This document shows positions 47,171 through 58,217 of a DNA stretch of 64,000 nt, piece by piece. The notes beneath the pieces are model-generated. The model made no database searches and was not told the origin of the DNA. It saw only the letters and a list, made by a program, of their open reading frames with translations. The DNA lies in the NCBI RefSeq assembly GCF_037126465.1, contig NC_088202.1, positions 26,892,213 through 26,956,212 on the forward strand. The letters run 5' to 3'. Source of the DNA: Ornithodoros turicata. Its lineage: Eukaryota > Arthropoda > Arachnida > Ixodida > Argasidae. Made by a program: the position numbers and the translations under genes. Each line of letters opens with the position of its first letter. Positions within the stretch are counted from its first letter, which is position 1.

Positions 47171-47890
47171 GTCTAAGCCTCGTTCACACATACGACAACG
47201 GCGACGGCAACGTGCTGCTGCCGTCGCCGTTGCCGAACGCGGTTGTTCACACTTGTCTCGCCGGGATCGCGTGATTTCATGGACGGCGCGGGAGCTTTCC
47301 ACTTGCGACAAGTGAAAATGGATGGTAGCAACGACGCGAATGATTGTGCTTCATCTTTATTCCTGGGAACTTTCTTGCTTTCATGTTTACCCATTTTTTC
47401 ATTACCGCGTCCCGTACGGTACCACAAGACATAAGTGAATCTCGTTCAAGGAACTACTGCAACAACAGCACTTGCCTGTTACGCCAAACCTCTCCGCAAT
47501 TGATTTCCAAGTGTTTCCTTTCCTCTGCGTATCCTTGAAGTGTGGGTGTGATAGGTCATACAAATAGGGAAATTTTCGAACTAATTCAAATAGCTGTTCC
47601 GCGTTCACGCATGACGTCGCCATTTTTTTCTCACCTGTTTGTTTTCATTGCTCGTATGGTTGCCAGCAGCATTTTTCTCCCATGGCTAAATACAGTAGGT
47701 TTCATACGCAGCGCCCATTGGTCGACAGAGCGTAGGCGGGGTCACGGCACGGAAAAAGTTGGACATGGCTCAACTTTCTTTTTCCGTGCCACAGAGGCCA
47801 TCACTGCGTCACAACGGCGAGGAAACAGCGCGATTTGCCGTGCCGTCCATGATCGCCGTCCGCCGTTGGCGTATGTGTGAACTACGCTTA
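47170..47890. mobile_element. Small TIR element with a MADF domain
   Basis: The sequence gcctcgttcacacatacgac followed by aacggcgacggc at 47178 is mirrored at 47851-47890 (ccgccgttggcgtatgtgtg followed by aactacgctt). The left end also contains a local hairpin (ggcgacggcaac / gttgccgtcgcc type, 47200-47235). Between the ends lies a MADF-domain fragment. GC-rich ends starting with gttcacacat recall PIF/Harbinger-group elements, but no transposase remains. Confidence 0.6.
47402..47623 (-). CDS. MADF-domain DNA-binding protein fragment
   Basis: This 73-codon frame begins MATSCVNAEQLFELVRKFPY and continues LYDLSHPHFKDTQRKG and WKSIAERFG. The conserved aromatic and Trp pattern marks helices 1 and 2 of a MADF (Myb/SANT-like) domain. 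Similarity stops after VTGK at a possible splice donor (gtaacagg), so the third helix may lie in another exon or be lost. Enclosed by inverted repeats, it is more likely a transposon accessory gene than a host regulator. Confidence 0.6.
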   Translation of the reverse strand: MATSCVNAEQLFELVRKFPYLYDLSHPHFKDTQRKGNTWKSIAERFGVTGKCCCCSSSLNEIHLCLVVPYGTR

Positions 47891-47894
47891 ATGA

Positions 47895-48285
47895 CGATTT
47901 CTCCGACGGCGTCTTCGACATCGTTGGCTCCTGAACACTCTTCGGCATCCGACACCGGGGAGGTAATTTGTTACACGTTGGCCTCAACGTGCGAGATGCC
48001 TTAGCTAGAACGTGTCGTTCGTCAGGGCAACCTCTGTGCACGAAATTATACGATGCCCTTCGAATTACTCGGATCCAAAATAGTAACCGTCACCGCCTTG
48101 ATGATGCCATTGTTTATATCGGATGAGCTCTCGTTCAAGCACTGAGCAAGCACGGCAAGATTACTGACATTAAACACGTCCATTATAAAGACAAAAAGCG
48201 TCGTGGTGCTATTCTAACGGGAACACGTGTCGTCAAAATGGCGATATCAGAAAGCTCCCCTCCGCCAATTATCTTCGTGTACGCA
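47895..48285. other. Unassigned stretch
   Basis: No gene or repeat recognised. Confidence 0.4.
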
Positions 48286-48289
48286 ACCA

Positions 48290-48650
48290 CCTCATGCCCC
48301 AGAATTCGGGACAAAACGTAAACTTAAATCCTCATTTTTTTCTTGTTCTATCACATCACATCACAAAACGTAAAGCAGGCTTCACCTGGTTATATTGTCA
48401 TAGAGACCATGTATTAGAAATCAAAAAGCTCTTGCGCACATTCACAACACATTCCGCTGACAGCGCTCCACAGTCGTTCGCTACTGGCACGTTTGCTGTG
48501 GCAGCGCGAAGCTTCTAATGCAATTTCCTTGGGTGAATATTGGGATCTTCGAGGTTCCATTTAGGTTCCAAATTTTGAACATGTAAAGAAGGCTTCACTT
48601 GCTGCACAAAAGCGTTAGGGTGAAGCCCACCAGTATCATATGTGCCATGC
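48290..48650 (-). repeat. Third, diverged relative of the T2 outer segment
   Basis: Aligns in order with 21770-22060: gcccc-agaattcgggacaaaa, cgtaaagcaggcttcacct and ggttccaaattttgaacatg. A protein-level match, LHVQNLEPKWNLEDPNIHP, is kept. A duplicated cacaaaacgtaaa segment is specific to this copy. Confidence 0.7.
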
Positions 48651-48654
48651 ATTC

Positions 48655-50560
48655 CAATCACCTCATTCGTGAAGAGTTGGGGACCCCTGCGAGCAATCGG
48701 AAGCCCTTTCACCATCACCATCACCACCACCACCAATCGGAATGTTTTGTAGTATCCGTGAATCAGTCCATAAAAGTTTTCAAAATGAAAGTAACTCAAG
48801 TAACTGTCTATTGTTTTATTGGATGCGCGGGCTCGTAGAATACGCCAAGGTCACCTACATTGTGAGAGAAAACCCCTTCAATTAACGTGAAGAATCAAGT
48901 AATTTTGCAGCACAATACATCTATAGTACGTAGTGTGAATGCTGGTACGGCTGCGCAATGATGATTTACAGGGTCACTGATACCGTCGCTTGCAAATCCT
49001 TGCTTCTTATTTAGGATCTTTGAAACACTCAACAACAACTTTATTTGAGTGATGATGAGCGGCGAGTTTCATCGCCACGAGCGATACTCGAATATAATGA
49101 GGGTTTGACTATTTCGGCTTAAATGCTTTTCCCGATTTCGGGTTGGAGTGGGGAGTTGGGTGTTATTTTCAAGTCTGAAATTCGAGGTAATGTGGGGTAT
49201 TATTTATACAATCCGGTGTTATTGGATTTGTTCTTTCTGCCCATGAAACATGTTATTTAGAGGGGCACATATTGACCAAACACGGATTCCTCGCGAATTA
49301 TTGTCACGAAATACCGCATACTGTAACATTATATGCGCTTCGCACAGTGTTTTTGTTGCACTCAAATAATATTTTCACGAGGCGTGCGCACAGATTACTA
49401 CCAAATCCTACGCGTGGTACGTGGTGTAAAGTAATAGTTGATTGCAATTCGGGGAGAAATCGGGTTAAACCGAATTGATCCGGAACTGATTCGGGAGGGA
49501 ATAATCGGGGAGAATCGGGTTTAACACGAAAAAGCAGACCCCAAAATATAATATGTTTCGCAATGAAAGCTAACGGTTTATTCAAAGAGTGATATTAAAC
49601 GGTAGGAACAACTTATTTATTTACACATGGTAACAAGACTTTCGTGCACGAGACTGCACTTCTTCAGGTTACAAAAATATGAACATGGTACAGGAACATA
49701 TATACACTCGAAGGAGTTTTCGTATGAGAGGGTAACAATGTGATGGAAAGGATGTAAATACAGGTAAAAATGAAAACACCGGCAACTTGACATCGCCTAT
49801 TTTTCTGTCGATTTATTCAAACGTAAAATCCTCATCAATGAGCAGAGGATAATTTTCGCTGTCTTTCACTTGAGGTACCCTGTGCCACTTAACACTATAG
49901 AAGGCAGAGATTACCTCGATGAGCAGTAGAGTTCATTACATTGCTTTCTTGTGACCCGCATATTGTTTTGTAAATGAGCTTGGAAAAGTGCCAGTTAAGC
50001 CACAAATACCGGCACCTTAGAACCTTAAGCATTGGATACTCACCTCCGAACCTTTAAATGCACCTTTCCTGCTGGTCATATATTTTCTTTCCTTGGGAAC
50101 AGAGAAAGCTGTTTGTCCCCAGAAGGTAGCCTTCTCCAGCTAATGGTAGTTTCGAATTCACCTTCGCCAGTCCTAACGGAAGGTAGCATTCCTTCGCCCA
50201 GCCGTGTGCCTGGTGACGAGAGTATGCCACTGTAGCATAAAAATGCAGCAAGAGAACAGGCAACTTAATACCGAAGTGAAAAGTGTTTCTTGGATCAACA
50301 TTGGGCGTTGCGTATAATTTCTTAAGTTCGCATACCCATGCCAGGGAAAATCAGCTGTGTTTGGGTATGAGTGCATCCTCCTCTGGCCACGCTGGGGGCA
50401 GTATCCAAAGCCGAACCAGGCCGATCAGTTGTCTTTTTTCACTGTCTTTGCGGCCTTCTGGCAGTTGTAGGTTGTAGTCGTCTAGGGATTCGTCGTTTCG
50501 TTGTGGTGCCTGGTGTTGTGTTTGTACTGCGTCGGACGCACTGTTGACATGTCGAAGCGA
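48655..50560. other. Largely unassigned stretch
   Basis: A CAC/ATC microsatellite lies at 48711-48735. Repeated gattcggg/aatcggg motifs occur at 49100-49150 and 49450-49520. No gene is recognised. Confidence 0.45.
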
Positions 50561-50566
50561 ACCTTG

Positions 50567-50812
50567 TCATGACAGCCGACGAGACGACCGTACTTTTGCA
50601 GCTAATTGGAAAGCATAAAGAGGTGATTGAAAACAAGAAGACCGACAGCGTCTCTGCAAAGACTAAACAGGGAAACATGGGAAAAGCTAGCCGCGCAGTA
50701 TAAGAGTACGAGCGGAGTCGTTCACCAAAATGTCAAGCAACTCCGAAAGGCATGGGACAATCTGAAAGAAAAGGCTAAAGGAGACCAGAAGAGAACGGCA
50801 ACCGGTGTGTAA
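50567..50812 (+). pseudogene. Harbinger-associated Myb/SANT-like protein, frameshifted
   Basis: The frame from ATG 50570 reads MTADETTVLLQLIGKHKEVI, then ENKKTDSVSAK. After a one-base shift near 50650-50680 it continues ETWEKLAAQY, then VHQNVKQLRKAWDNLK, and a basic tail. This is the three-helix Myb/SANT-like DNA-binding domain that accompanies PIF/Harbinger transposases. The transposase remnant lies 450 bp downstream on the opposite strand, the typical pairing. The shift makes it non-functional as read. Confidence 0.7.
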
Positions 50813-51262
50813 CCTGTACTATCTTGCTGTACTTGTTAATCCGTCTTCTGCTACAATGTGTGATGCAATACAATGACTTTTGTTAGTGCACGTAGGCGGC
50901 GGGGCCCTCCTTCACCGATGGACCCTATCCTTGAACAGGTGGAGACGCTGGTTCCTCATATTGCAACAAGGGCCTACAACTCGTATGATGGCAACAGGGC
51001 TTCCACAGACGTTGTGAATATTCTCCGTTCCGTGATTCACGGCAGTCATGTCTACCTTAGCTTGGAACAAGACAAGCAGTCGGCTGGCGTTAAATCTCTA
51101 AGCACAGTAATTTATCACCTGCCGTTTCTTTTAAAAACATCAGTAAGCAATGATAACCTTAGGCGATTCCTGTACCTGCATTGCTTATGTGTCCAAGTCA
51201 TGTATCGTAATGGGATGCACATCTTTCTGTCAGTAACGTGTATTTTAGTAGCTTTTCCTACA

Positions 51263-51813
51263 TCATATATTTTGTCTCCCTTTGGGGAACTTGATATACA
51301 TTGGACGCAGCACAGAAGGGATACTTTTCGTCACTTCCCAAACCGCGTTACACACTACAGATTGCGATATCCTAACCAAGTCACCAACCACAGTTTGAAA
51401 TGCACCAGCACCATAGAAATGGAAAGCCACAAGCAGTTTGAGTAGTGGAGGCAGGCGATGGCCTGTGTTGTCTGTTGCATGCGTGAGAGGAAGCTCACTC
51501 AGAATACACAACACAGTGTTCTTTATGAAACGGAAACGAAGCAAAAACACTTCCTCAGGGTACTCCGTTGGGTTTTCGTGAACAAGCAAACGATGATCTG
51601 GGGTAGTACGTAGACAAGCCTTACTCGAACATAAATTATCTGATGAAAGAAGAAAGTCACTGAAAAGGTTAGCCAGCTGTAGGACTCGAACCCACATCTT
51701 CTGGATTCTATTCTATGGTGTTCCAGCCTCAGAAGATCAGTTCTCTCTTGTAAATTATCTGCTCGCGAAACAAAGTCCAGAAACTCCAAAAACGACTCGT
51801 ACGAAGCCCCCAT
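51263..51813 (-). pseudogene. PIF/Harbinger (HARBI1-like) transposase fragment
   Basis: The N-terminal piece (51700-51813) reads MGASYESFLEFLDFVSRADN. The following piece (51263-51640) contains FRFIKNTVLCILSEL, PPLLKLLVAFHFYGAGAFQT and VVGDLVRISQSVVCNAVWEV, matching the HARBI1 N-terminal helical region up to the start of the DDE nuclease. Catalytic residues are absent, so the C-terminal half is lost. A SINE-like insert separates the two pieces. Confidence 0.75.
51640..51755 (-). mobile_element. tRNA-type SINE in the Harbinger transposase
   Basis: On the minus strand ggttcgagtcc (51682-51692) is a perfect pol III B box, within a five-pair T-arm-like stem (gtggg / cctac) followed by agctggct. 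The 3' side ends in a pyrimidine-rich ttcttctttcatcag. A clear A box is not visible. Part of its 5' end (tgttccagcctcag) also occurs at about 31590. Confidence 0.55.
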
Positions 51814-51889
51814 CTTGAAATTGCGTCACCACGAAAGTGGACGCGAAAGTAGCCCATGCCAGACTTATGCCCGTTACAAAAAAAAAAAA

Positions 51890-52885
51890 AAAGAGAAAAA
51901 GGAACGAAATACCGTTACCCGTTACTTCAGAGAAAAGTAACTAAATACGTTACTCGTTACCAACATACAAAAGTAACGGGTTCTTTTACGAGTTACTTTT
52001 ACGTTACCGCCGCATAGTTAAAGGAGCCAACTAGACTCACTACATGAGGTTACTTAGTAGCTTATTTAGTGACTCTAGAGCCAACAAACATGCCGTCATT
52101 TGCCTTCAACTCTCTATTAATGAGGAATTGCATTTCAGATGAAGCTGATACTCGAAATTTACATCAGTGATTTTCGTTCTCTTTCGTGTGAAGACATCTG
52201 CTGCAGAATGGGGGGGATCGGAGATTATGAAAACACAAGAACCCAAGCAGCACAAAGTACCGAAAGTCGAGTACAATAGGGGTGGACGGGTAGGTGGGAG
52301 GCCTTGAATAAACTTGTGAAACTAAAGAACATTGGTAAGACACTTACCGTCTACCCCTATTGCACTCGACTTTCAGTACATTGCGCTGCTTGGGAAAAGA
52401 CACCGCTTTTCGCGCCACCGATTACCAACGATTCTCAAAAACAGACGAGGGGCTGCGTCATAATTTAGAGCGCTCAGAAGCTTAGCAGAGACAAGAAAAG
52501 GCTAGAAGTCGAAATACGTTTTTTAGGCATAGCACAATTGGTGCCCATTGTAGGGAAGGAGTGATGGTCGGAGATAACGGAAACAAGAGAAAAGACAAGG
52601 ACCTTCGTTTAAGACGATTCAGCACGTCAGCAACACAACCAGCAAGGGACAGCAATCATACTTTGAGTCATACGTGCACGCATTGCGCCACACGGAGTGC
52701 CGAAATATGCTCCCCCGCGCTGAAGAAAAGGAACGAGTAACGTCAGTAACGACTTACCGATTTTTGTAACTGATTCCGTTAATATTACAATTTTTTTTAA
52801 AGTAACTGAGTCGTTACTTCGTTACCAAAAAAGTAACCATTACCAAGTAAAGAGTTACTTGTAACGAGTTAGGCACAACTCTGCC
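51890..52885. mobile_element. Non-autonomous element with GTAAC-rich ends
   Basis: Both ends are built of repeated gttac/gtaac motifs in opposite orientation (51910-52020 and 52735-52875), for example cgttactcgttacc and gtaacgagttag. The middle holds a hairpin, cccaagcagcacaaagtacc (52231) against its complement at 52355-52395, around gtctacccctattg. No ORF. Structure fits a fold-back MITE. Confidence 0.6.
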
Positions 52886-52889
52886 TCAT

Positions 52890-53640
52890 CTGCAACCCTA
52901 TCGAAAGGTAAGCCTTGCGCGCTTCCGAAAGGGAGAACGGATGGAAAGTAATGTTTGAAATTGAGCGGCAGGACGCCTTCCGAAAGTAATGGAGCACAGG
53001 AAAGGAAAGGAGCGCTTAAAGATTCGGGCCTCAGGACAGCTCTTCCGCATCTTCTGTCAATCTAAAACGCGTGAAGTGCTATTTTGTATCTTCTACCCGA
53101 AAATCTTTTTTTTTCACCCGATATCGCCCTTCCTGGATTTTTTACGGCCCCCGAAATAACCCCCGATTTTTACACAGGCGTTTCAAAAAACATAAAACCC
53201 GAAACACAGAGGGGGGATATGCTTATTAAGAAAAAGAGAAAGGGAAAGTCAGCCAGAAGGAGGTCGGATTGCTATTCAAAAAAAGAAAAAAAGGAAAGAA
53301 AGGGGAAAGAAAACGTAGAAAAGGAAAGGAAAGAAAAAGGAGGAACAACAACACACAAAACTAAAACGGAATGGAAACGGTATGGAAACTGTTATCGACG
53401 TGTCAAACGTACATTGTATTACCTGTAGGATTCACCCACGAAGCGGTCATTACACCGGTTTAGGAAGCTGTTTCCTTTCTTTAGATGCCCTTTCTGTCTT
53501 ACTATGGGAGTATACAAGATATTTTAAAAAACATACATCAGACAGAGCGACCATACTCTCTTCATAAGGAATGCAAAAATAGAGAAACAGCTGAGCGGTA
53601 GCAAAGACTAGTTCCGCTCCGTACTTTCACTTTTATGCAG
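52890..53640. other. Unassigned stretch
   Basis: A-rich low-complexity DNA at 53230-53345 gives a spurious Lys-rich frame. No gene. Confidence 0.5.
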
Positions 53641-53744
53641 TGGGTAGGGTAAGGTGGGGCAAAATGAGACACGGGGCAAGACGCGACATTTTTTTACGCG
53701 ACACCGCTTGTCTCAGAAACGCGTTGCTCCATGCCCTTGAAACT

Positions 53745-53850
53745 TTAGTCATAACAACAACAACAACAACAAATAGATCATGACTATGGCCTGGGTGATT
53801 CACCGCTGGAGAGCAGTACACTACCCCATTACACATCGAAACATTAGATG
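53745..53850 (-). repeat. SINE-like module with (TTG)n tail
   Basis: On the minus strand: taatggggtagtgtactgct, then gcggtgaatcaccc, then a run of TTG units (53752-53772). Same module as in both T2 arms. Confidence 0.5.
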
Positions 53851-54307
53851 CGAGATATGAAAATGAAGTTATGTGCAAGTACAACACTTGAACTCTCCTC
53901 CACAGGTGGCTCTGCATGTCCGCTTTAGTGCATATGAGAATGGTTCGGATTGGTATACGCTTTAATGAGAGAAGAAAAAAATCGGTTACTTCTGCTTGGA
54001 ATGTAAAGACCCACCAAAAAGACGCAATTTACAGTAGTCATTTTTCTTGCCATCTGTGCAGCAGCGTTTCGCAGCCTTATTCTGTCAATGTCAGTTCACA
54101 TCCAATGTCCTTATTCATCCATTCAGATATATGCAACATATGGACACTCCCGGTGTCGAACAGAAAAATTAATGCATCCCATGATATGCACGGGCCAAGA
54201 CGCAAGATGCAATTTAAATTGAATGTAACTTAGAAATGGATAAGTCAACTATGAGGTGACATTATGCTTGTTCCTCAGGGATTTGTTTTTTGTACATTGC
54301 GTAGGAT

Positions 54308-54343
54308 ATGTGCAGTGTGTGCAGTGTGTGCAGTGTGCAGTGG
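54308..54343. repeat. (GTGTGCAGT)n minisatellite
   Basis: About four copies of gtgtgcagt-like units. Confidence 0.85.
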
Positions 54344-54619
54344 GCTGGTTGGATTGCAAAAACTAATTTGTATAGTTCATTACTACGGCGTGTGCCGTCT
54401 TGCCTCGACGGCTGGGGCAAAATGAGACGATCTGCATTTTTGAGTTTCTTGTTCCACAGTTATTTGAGACCAACGAAGTTAGTTCCCCATTTACGAGCCT
54501 GAAGATCTAGACCCCCGAGAATGTGCCTATGGCTGGTTCTTTTTTCGAAAAACATGAAAAATAAAAATCTCATATTCCACTGCAAATTTCTGTCTCGTCT
54601 TGCAAAACCTTACCCTATA

Positions 54620-55950
54620 TGCATGCGTTACGCTGCTTGATTAATGTTTCCCAGCATCTTTTGTGGAAAGCCAGGAAGTGCTCACCTTGAACTTGTTCTC
54701 ATTATATCCTTGGCGTAAATAGGATTAAAGTGGAGGCATCACGCCCTGCGCCGTTTCACACCTAGTTACTCCTTGAAGGATATACGCGCAATTGCTACAG
54801 CGAATCATAGTCTTGGTGTAAATTATTATTATTGGCCATCAAAATATTAACGCATGATATTGGGGTCATAAGCAGACCCCAATATCATGCGCTGTCAGAA
54901 GCAATGCTGTTAATTTTCTGGCTTGTTTAGAGTTTCTCAACGAGGAGAAACAACAACTACAACAAATAAGTAATGATCATGTAATGAATGATGTGTGACA
55001 GGAGAAAAGCCATAAATAACTTGCCGAAAAACGCGGGACTGCGCTGTGTACCTACTCTTAGCAGTGCGATGACCAGGAATACCTACGATAAATTTTGCAA
55101 ATTTGATAGATTTCACATTCATTACAAAGTTATAATTCAAGACAGTCTTTATCAACACGGAACATGACCAGTCTAGAGGGACCAGGAAGACAAAAACTAT
55201 GTAGGATCAGTGACCCTGTGCACACTGCAAGTCCACCTCACTCTATCGCATGTGTTCGCCTGCCCCCCCCCCCCCCTCAAGCTTTTCAACCCGGGCAGGT
55301 AGGTAGGTAATACCAATGACCGAAACGGCATTACGGGTAACAATTCTTGAAGTTGCATCTTCGTTGTACTAGACAAAAACTAACGGCTGTGTTGCCATCC
55401 AGGTTGGCTGTGGCTGTATATGCCTTCTATCCACCACCTCCTTCGCCACTGCCGGTTAGCTATATCAAGAAAATAAAGAAAATAGGTACAAAAGGAAATT
55501 GCTTTCTTTTAATCCTGCGTTCTACCTCTGGTGTCACACTGTTGTCCGATTGTTGTTGTTTTTTTGTATTATTTACATTGTACTAATTACTTACGACTTA
55601 TCTATTCCTACTGTTCACTTGAAGTGATGTATATTAGCGTGCCCTTTAGTCATGCGCGAGTGACGACCGTATAAAGTATGGCTCGTTCGACTGGGGGGTG
55701 ATTTCACGCCGAGTGAGGGAGGGTGGTCCATTGGACCTCTCAGGTTGTTTTCGTTGCATTGTACATTGATGCCTAGTACCTAGGAAGTACATAGGCGGAG
55801 GAAATAGCTGAAAATATCTAATAGTTGTTTTTTAAAGAAATCATCTTCAAGAATGACCACTCCGAGCACTGCGCTTGCTCACAATTTCCAAGCCTCATAT
55901 CTTCGTAACTATTAAGGTTATGCAGTTAATTTTTTCCACATGTATTTCCT
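54620..55950. other. Mostly unassigned stretch
   Basis: Contains a hairpin (gcatgatattggggtc / gaccccaatatcatgcg, 54851-54891), a diverged SINE-like fragment near 54940-55010 and a poly-C run at 55263-55276. No gene recognised. Confidence 0.5.
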
Positions 55951-55960
55951 ATGTGCTGCT

Positions 55961-56413
55961 CTACTGTTTACTCTGTCTTTGAGGTTCTACGTTTTGCAAG
56001 TGTCTACATGAAAAATGGGAAAGTCGCCTCATCTGCAAACAAAATCGCACTTTTTCGGCGCGGAACTGCTTTTCTGTGAATAGCAAAAGGTTAATATGAG
56101 TTGCATCGTTCTGTTCGTCTTTAAACGTTCTTCCATTCATATACACCATGTAGTTGGCAAATCTGGGTCCTACTTCCTGACAGGCGTTTGTTGAGGTGTC
56201 GTAAGGCAAAAACGCGCAACTTCGGTAGTTATTTTCTATATTCGCCCACTCGTAACATGATTCATATTCCTCACACATGTTGTTCATGACAAGGTCACAC
56301 AGCGTAGTGAAAAAAAAAATCACTTCAGAAGTGGCTGAAGTTCCGATGCAGGCACTCAAAAGTAACCCCATCACAGAAACATGTATGGCGAGGTGTCGAA
56401 CCCGCGGTATCAT
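55961..56413 (-). CDS. Putative secreted Cys-containing protein, unrecognised
   Basis: A 150-codon single-exon frame. Residues 12-28 (HVSVMGLLLSACIGTSA) look like a signal peptide. The next part has a cysteine cluster (CDLVMNNMCEEYESCYEW, then NYRSCAF and NACQEV), as in many short arthropod secreted proteins. The last 30 residues are basic and less convincing, so a downstream splice site is possible. A decayed copy lies inverted at about 57290-57550. I do not recognise the family. That two genomic copies align within this frame supports real coding origin, as a gene or as part of a repeat. Confidence 0.45.
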   Translation of the reverse strand: MIPRVRHLAIHVSVMGLLLSACIGTSATSEVIFFFTTLCDLVMNNMCEEYESCYEWANIENNYRSCAFLPYDTSTNACQEVGPRFANYMVYMNGRTFKDEQNDATHINLLLFTEKQFRAEKVRFCLQMRRLSHFSCRHLQNVEPQRQSKQ

Positions 56414-56702
56414 TCTATGGCACCGTCATTTTGTGGCTCAAACAGTGGCTTTCCGAATACTGATTGGAGAAGCGACAGACAGACGAGAAGAAGGCGCCTC
56501 TGTCCGTCGCTCCTGTTGTCATGTTGTCCTGTGCTTCATCTATGTAGAGCACATTCTATTCCTGATGTGTTTGAGGACACAAAAGCCTCAGTGCTCCTTT
56601 GTAAGGGCGTACAATGAACAGAGCTCATAGCACAGAAAGTGTGGTCTGTGCAGACTGCGCTGGTAAGAACTACGAAACAAAGGCTACCTAGTAGCAAGGT
56701 GG

Positions 56703-56963
56703 GTGTTTCCTGCAACGGGACATGGGAAGAGTGGATGCGACAGTGTCGGTGGCGTAGTTAAGCACAACGCCACACTGTACAAGCTGATATGTTCGGCAAC
56801 TAAGGAAATTTTAAATGCGAAGCTGCCCAATATTCAGATGCGTCTTCTGCCTGCGCAACGCATCGCAAACTTCCGTACAACCAAAAGACGAGAATGGCAA
56901 CAGCTTCAGCGCGTTCCTGGAATACAGTCCTTAGAAGTGTCGGAAGGCAGGAAGAACAAATAA
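56703..56963 (+). pseudogene. C-terminal fragment of a transposon-type protein
   Basis: The frame contains GHGKSGCDSVGGVVKHNA, a variant of the (S/G)HGK-xx-CDG-xGG-xxKR motif I associate with a dispersed family of arthropod transposon proteins. It continues with a helical NAKLPNIQMRLLPAQRIANF and an REWQQLQ segment. No catalytic part is present nearby. The identification rests on one motif. Confidence 0.4.
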
Positions 56964-57219
56964 TGGCGTCCATGAGGTATCCGGAGAAAACTTCGAAGAG
57001 TGCGTGAGGAAAAGTTTCACTGTTAGACTCTGTCGCCCTTTCTGTTTGTCATCGATCAGGGACAGTACGCGCTTTCAGTTTGTGTTTTGGCGTATGGTCA
57101 ACGTTCATGGCGACCTACAGAGCGTAATTCCTGTCTTTGTGGTGATACGTGAACTTTCTTTCGTAAAAACCTTATACACCGGAACTTCACTATCTCAAAT
57201 GGAACATGAAGTCCCGAAA

Positions 57220-57550
57220 GGACGAATATGCGGTTCGCTCTCGTTGCGCACGTCACGAACCAACCACGGCAGGGGTGGCGGAGAGCCTGAAATTGAACGT
57301 CAGCCACTTCGGAGGTGACATTTTTTTTCTCTACGCTTCGTGAACTTGGTGAACAACATATCTGAGAAATATGAACAACGTCACGAGTGGAATATAGAAC
57401 GTCGAATATAGAAAATACGCTACCGAAGTCGCGTGTTTTAGCCTTACCATTCCTCACTAATCGCGCGTCAGGAAGTACGTCCGAAAGTATCCAACAACGT
57501 ACGTGCTTTACACGAATGGAAAGAGCATTTAAAGGGAGTGTCTGGACCTC
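57220..57550 (+). pseudogene. Decayed inverted duplicate of the putative secreted protein gene
   Basis: Plus-strand DNA from cagccacttcggaggtgaca (57301) to the gaatggaaagagcatttaaa segment aligns with the coding strand of 55961-56413. Reading frames are broken by indels. A short start MRFALVAHV at 57229 could be the remains of its signal peptide. The two copies are about 0.9 kb apart and oppositely oriented. Confidence 0.55.
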
Positions 57551-57878
57551 AGGGCGGATGCAAACGGGCGATCCAGTACGGTTCCTTATGCCATCCCCAC
57601 CACTCATGCAAAATATCTCGCCTCTGCGAGGCATATGTAATTTACAATCGAATTTTAAAGATTGAATTTTCACCCCCGACTAAAGGCTGCACCCGCGCTT
57701 GCCTTACTGCTGATGACGCCAGAGGCTGGGTCCTTCCGGCGTCTGCTCGTCTGCTGCCCGGAGAGTTGCGTTCGCTGTGAGCAATCGTTCTCGTGCTTTG
57801 TCGGTTTCGATACGCAGCGCATTTCAACTCTCTGGAAGTGTCAATTGTTCAGTAGCCTCGAAAGGCACATTTTCTGCA

Positions 57879-58217
57879 ATGGTGGGGAGCAAATGTTGCT
57901 TCATCCATTGCGAGAACAAGTGGCGAAATACGACAGGTGTGTCATTTTTCGGGTTTCCGAAGGAGGAGTGCCTCAGGCAGTTGTGGATCTCGAAAGTACG
58001 CCGCCCCGGGTGGACGCTTTATAAGAATAGTAAACTGTGTTCGGACCATTTCACTGAGGACTGCTTTGAGCTCGGCAGCAGACTTAAACAAGAGTTCGGT
58101 CTATCGCGTCCCGGAAAGCGGCCGGCCCTTACACTGAAGTGCGATGCCATACCCACGATTTTCAACGACCGTGAGGGAGCTATGGCCATTGAAGCAAGTT
58201 TGTCACCTCAGGAAGGC
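57879..58217 (+). CDS. THAP gene exon 1: THAP zinc-finger domain
   Basis: Starts MVGSKCCFIHCENKWRNTTG. The C2CH ligands are Cys6, Cys11, Cys54 and His57. The invariant Pro27, Trp36 and Phe58 are in place, and the closing AIPTIF motif is at 90-95. Length and spacing match a complete THAP DNA-binding domain. An upstream Met at 57777 is in frame, but the domain itself begins at 57879, which also has a purine at -3 and G at +4. The exon ends at ggc|gtaagt. Confidence 0.85.

Larger units (their letters stand above)
53644..54617. mobile_element. MITE with ggtaaggtggggcaaaatgagac ends
   Basis: The left end tagggtaaggtggggcaaaa followed by tgagac is mirrored by gtctcgtcttgcaaaacctt followed by accctat at 54590-54617. 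An internal copy of the phrase ggggcaaaatgagac lies at 54413. There is no transposase. A SINE-like module sits at 53745-53850. Confidence 0.65.

Noticed and set aside
53084..53428. 114-codon Lys-rich ORF
   Set aside because: Produced by A/G-rich low-complexity DNA (53230-53345).
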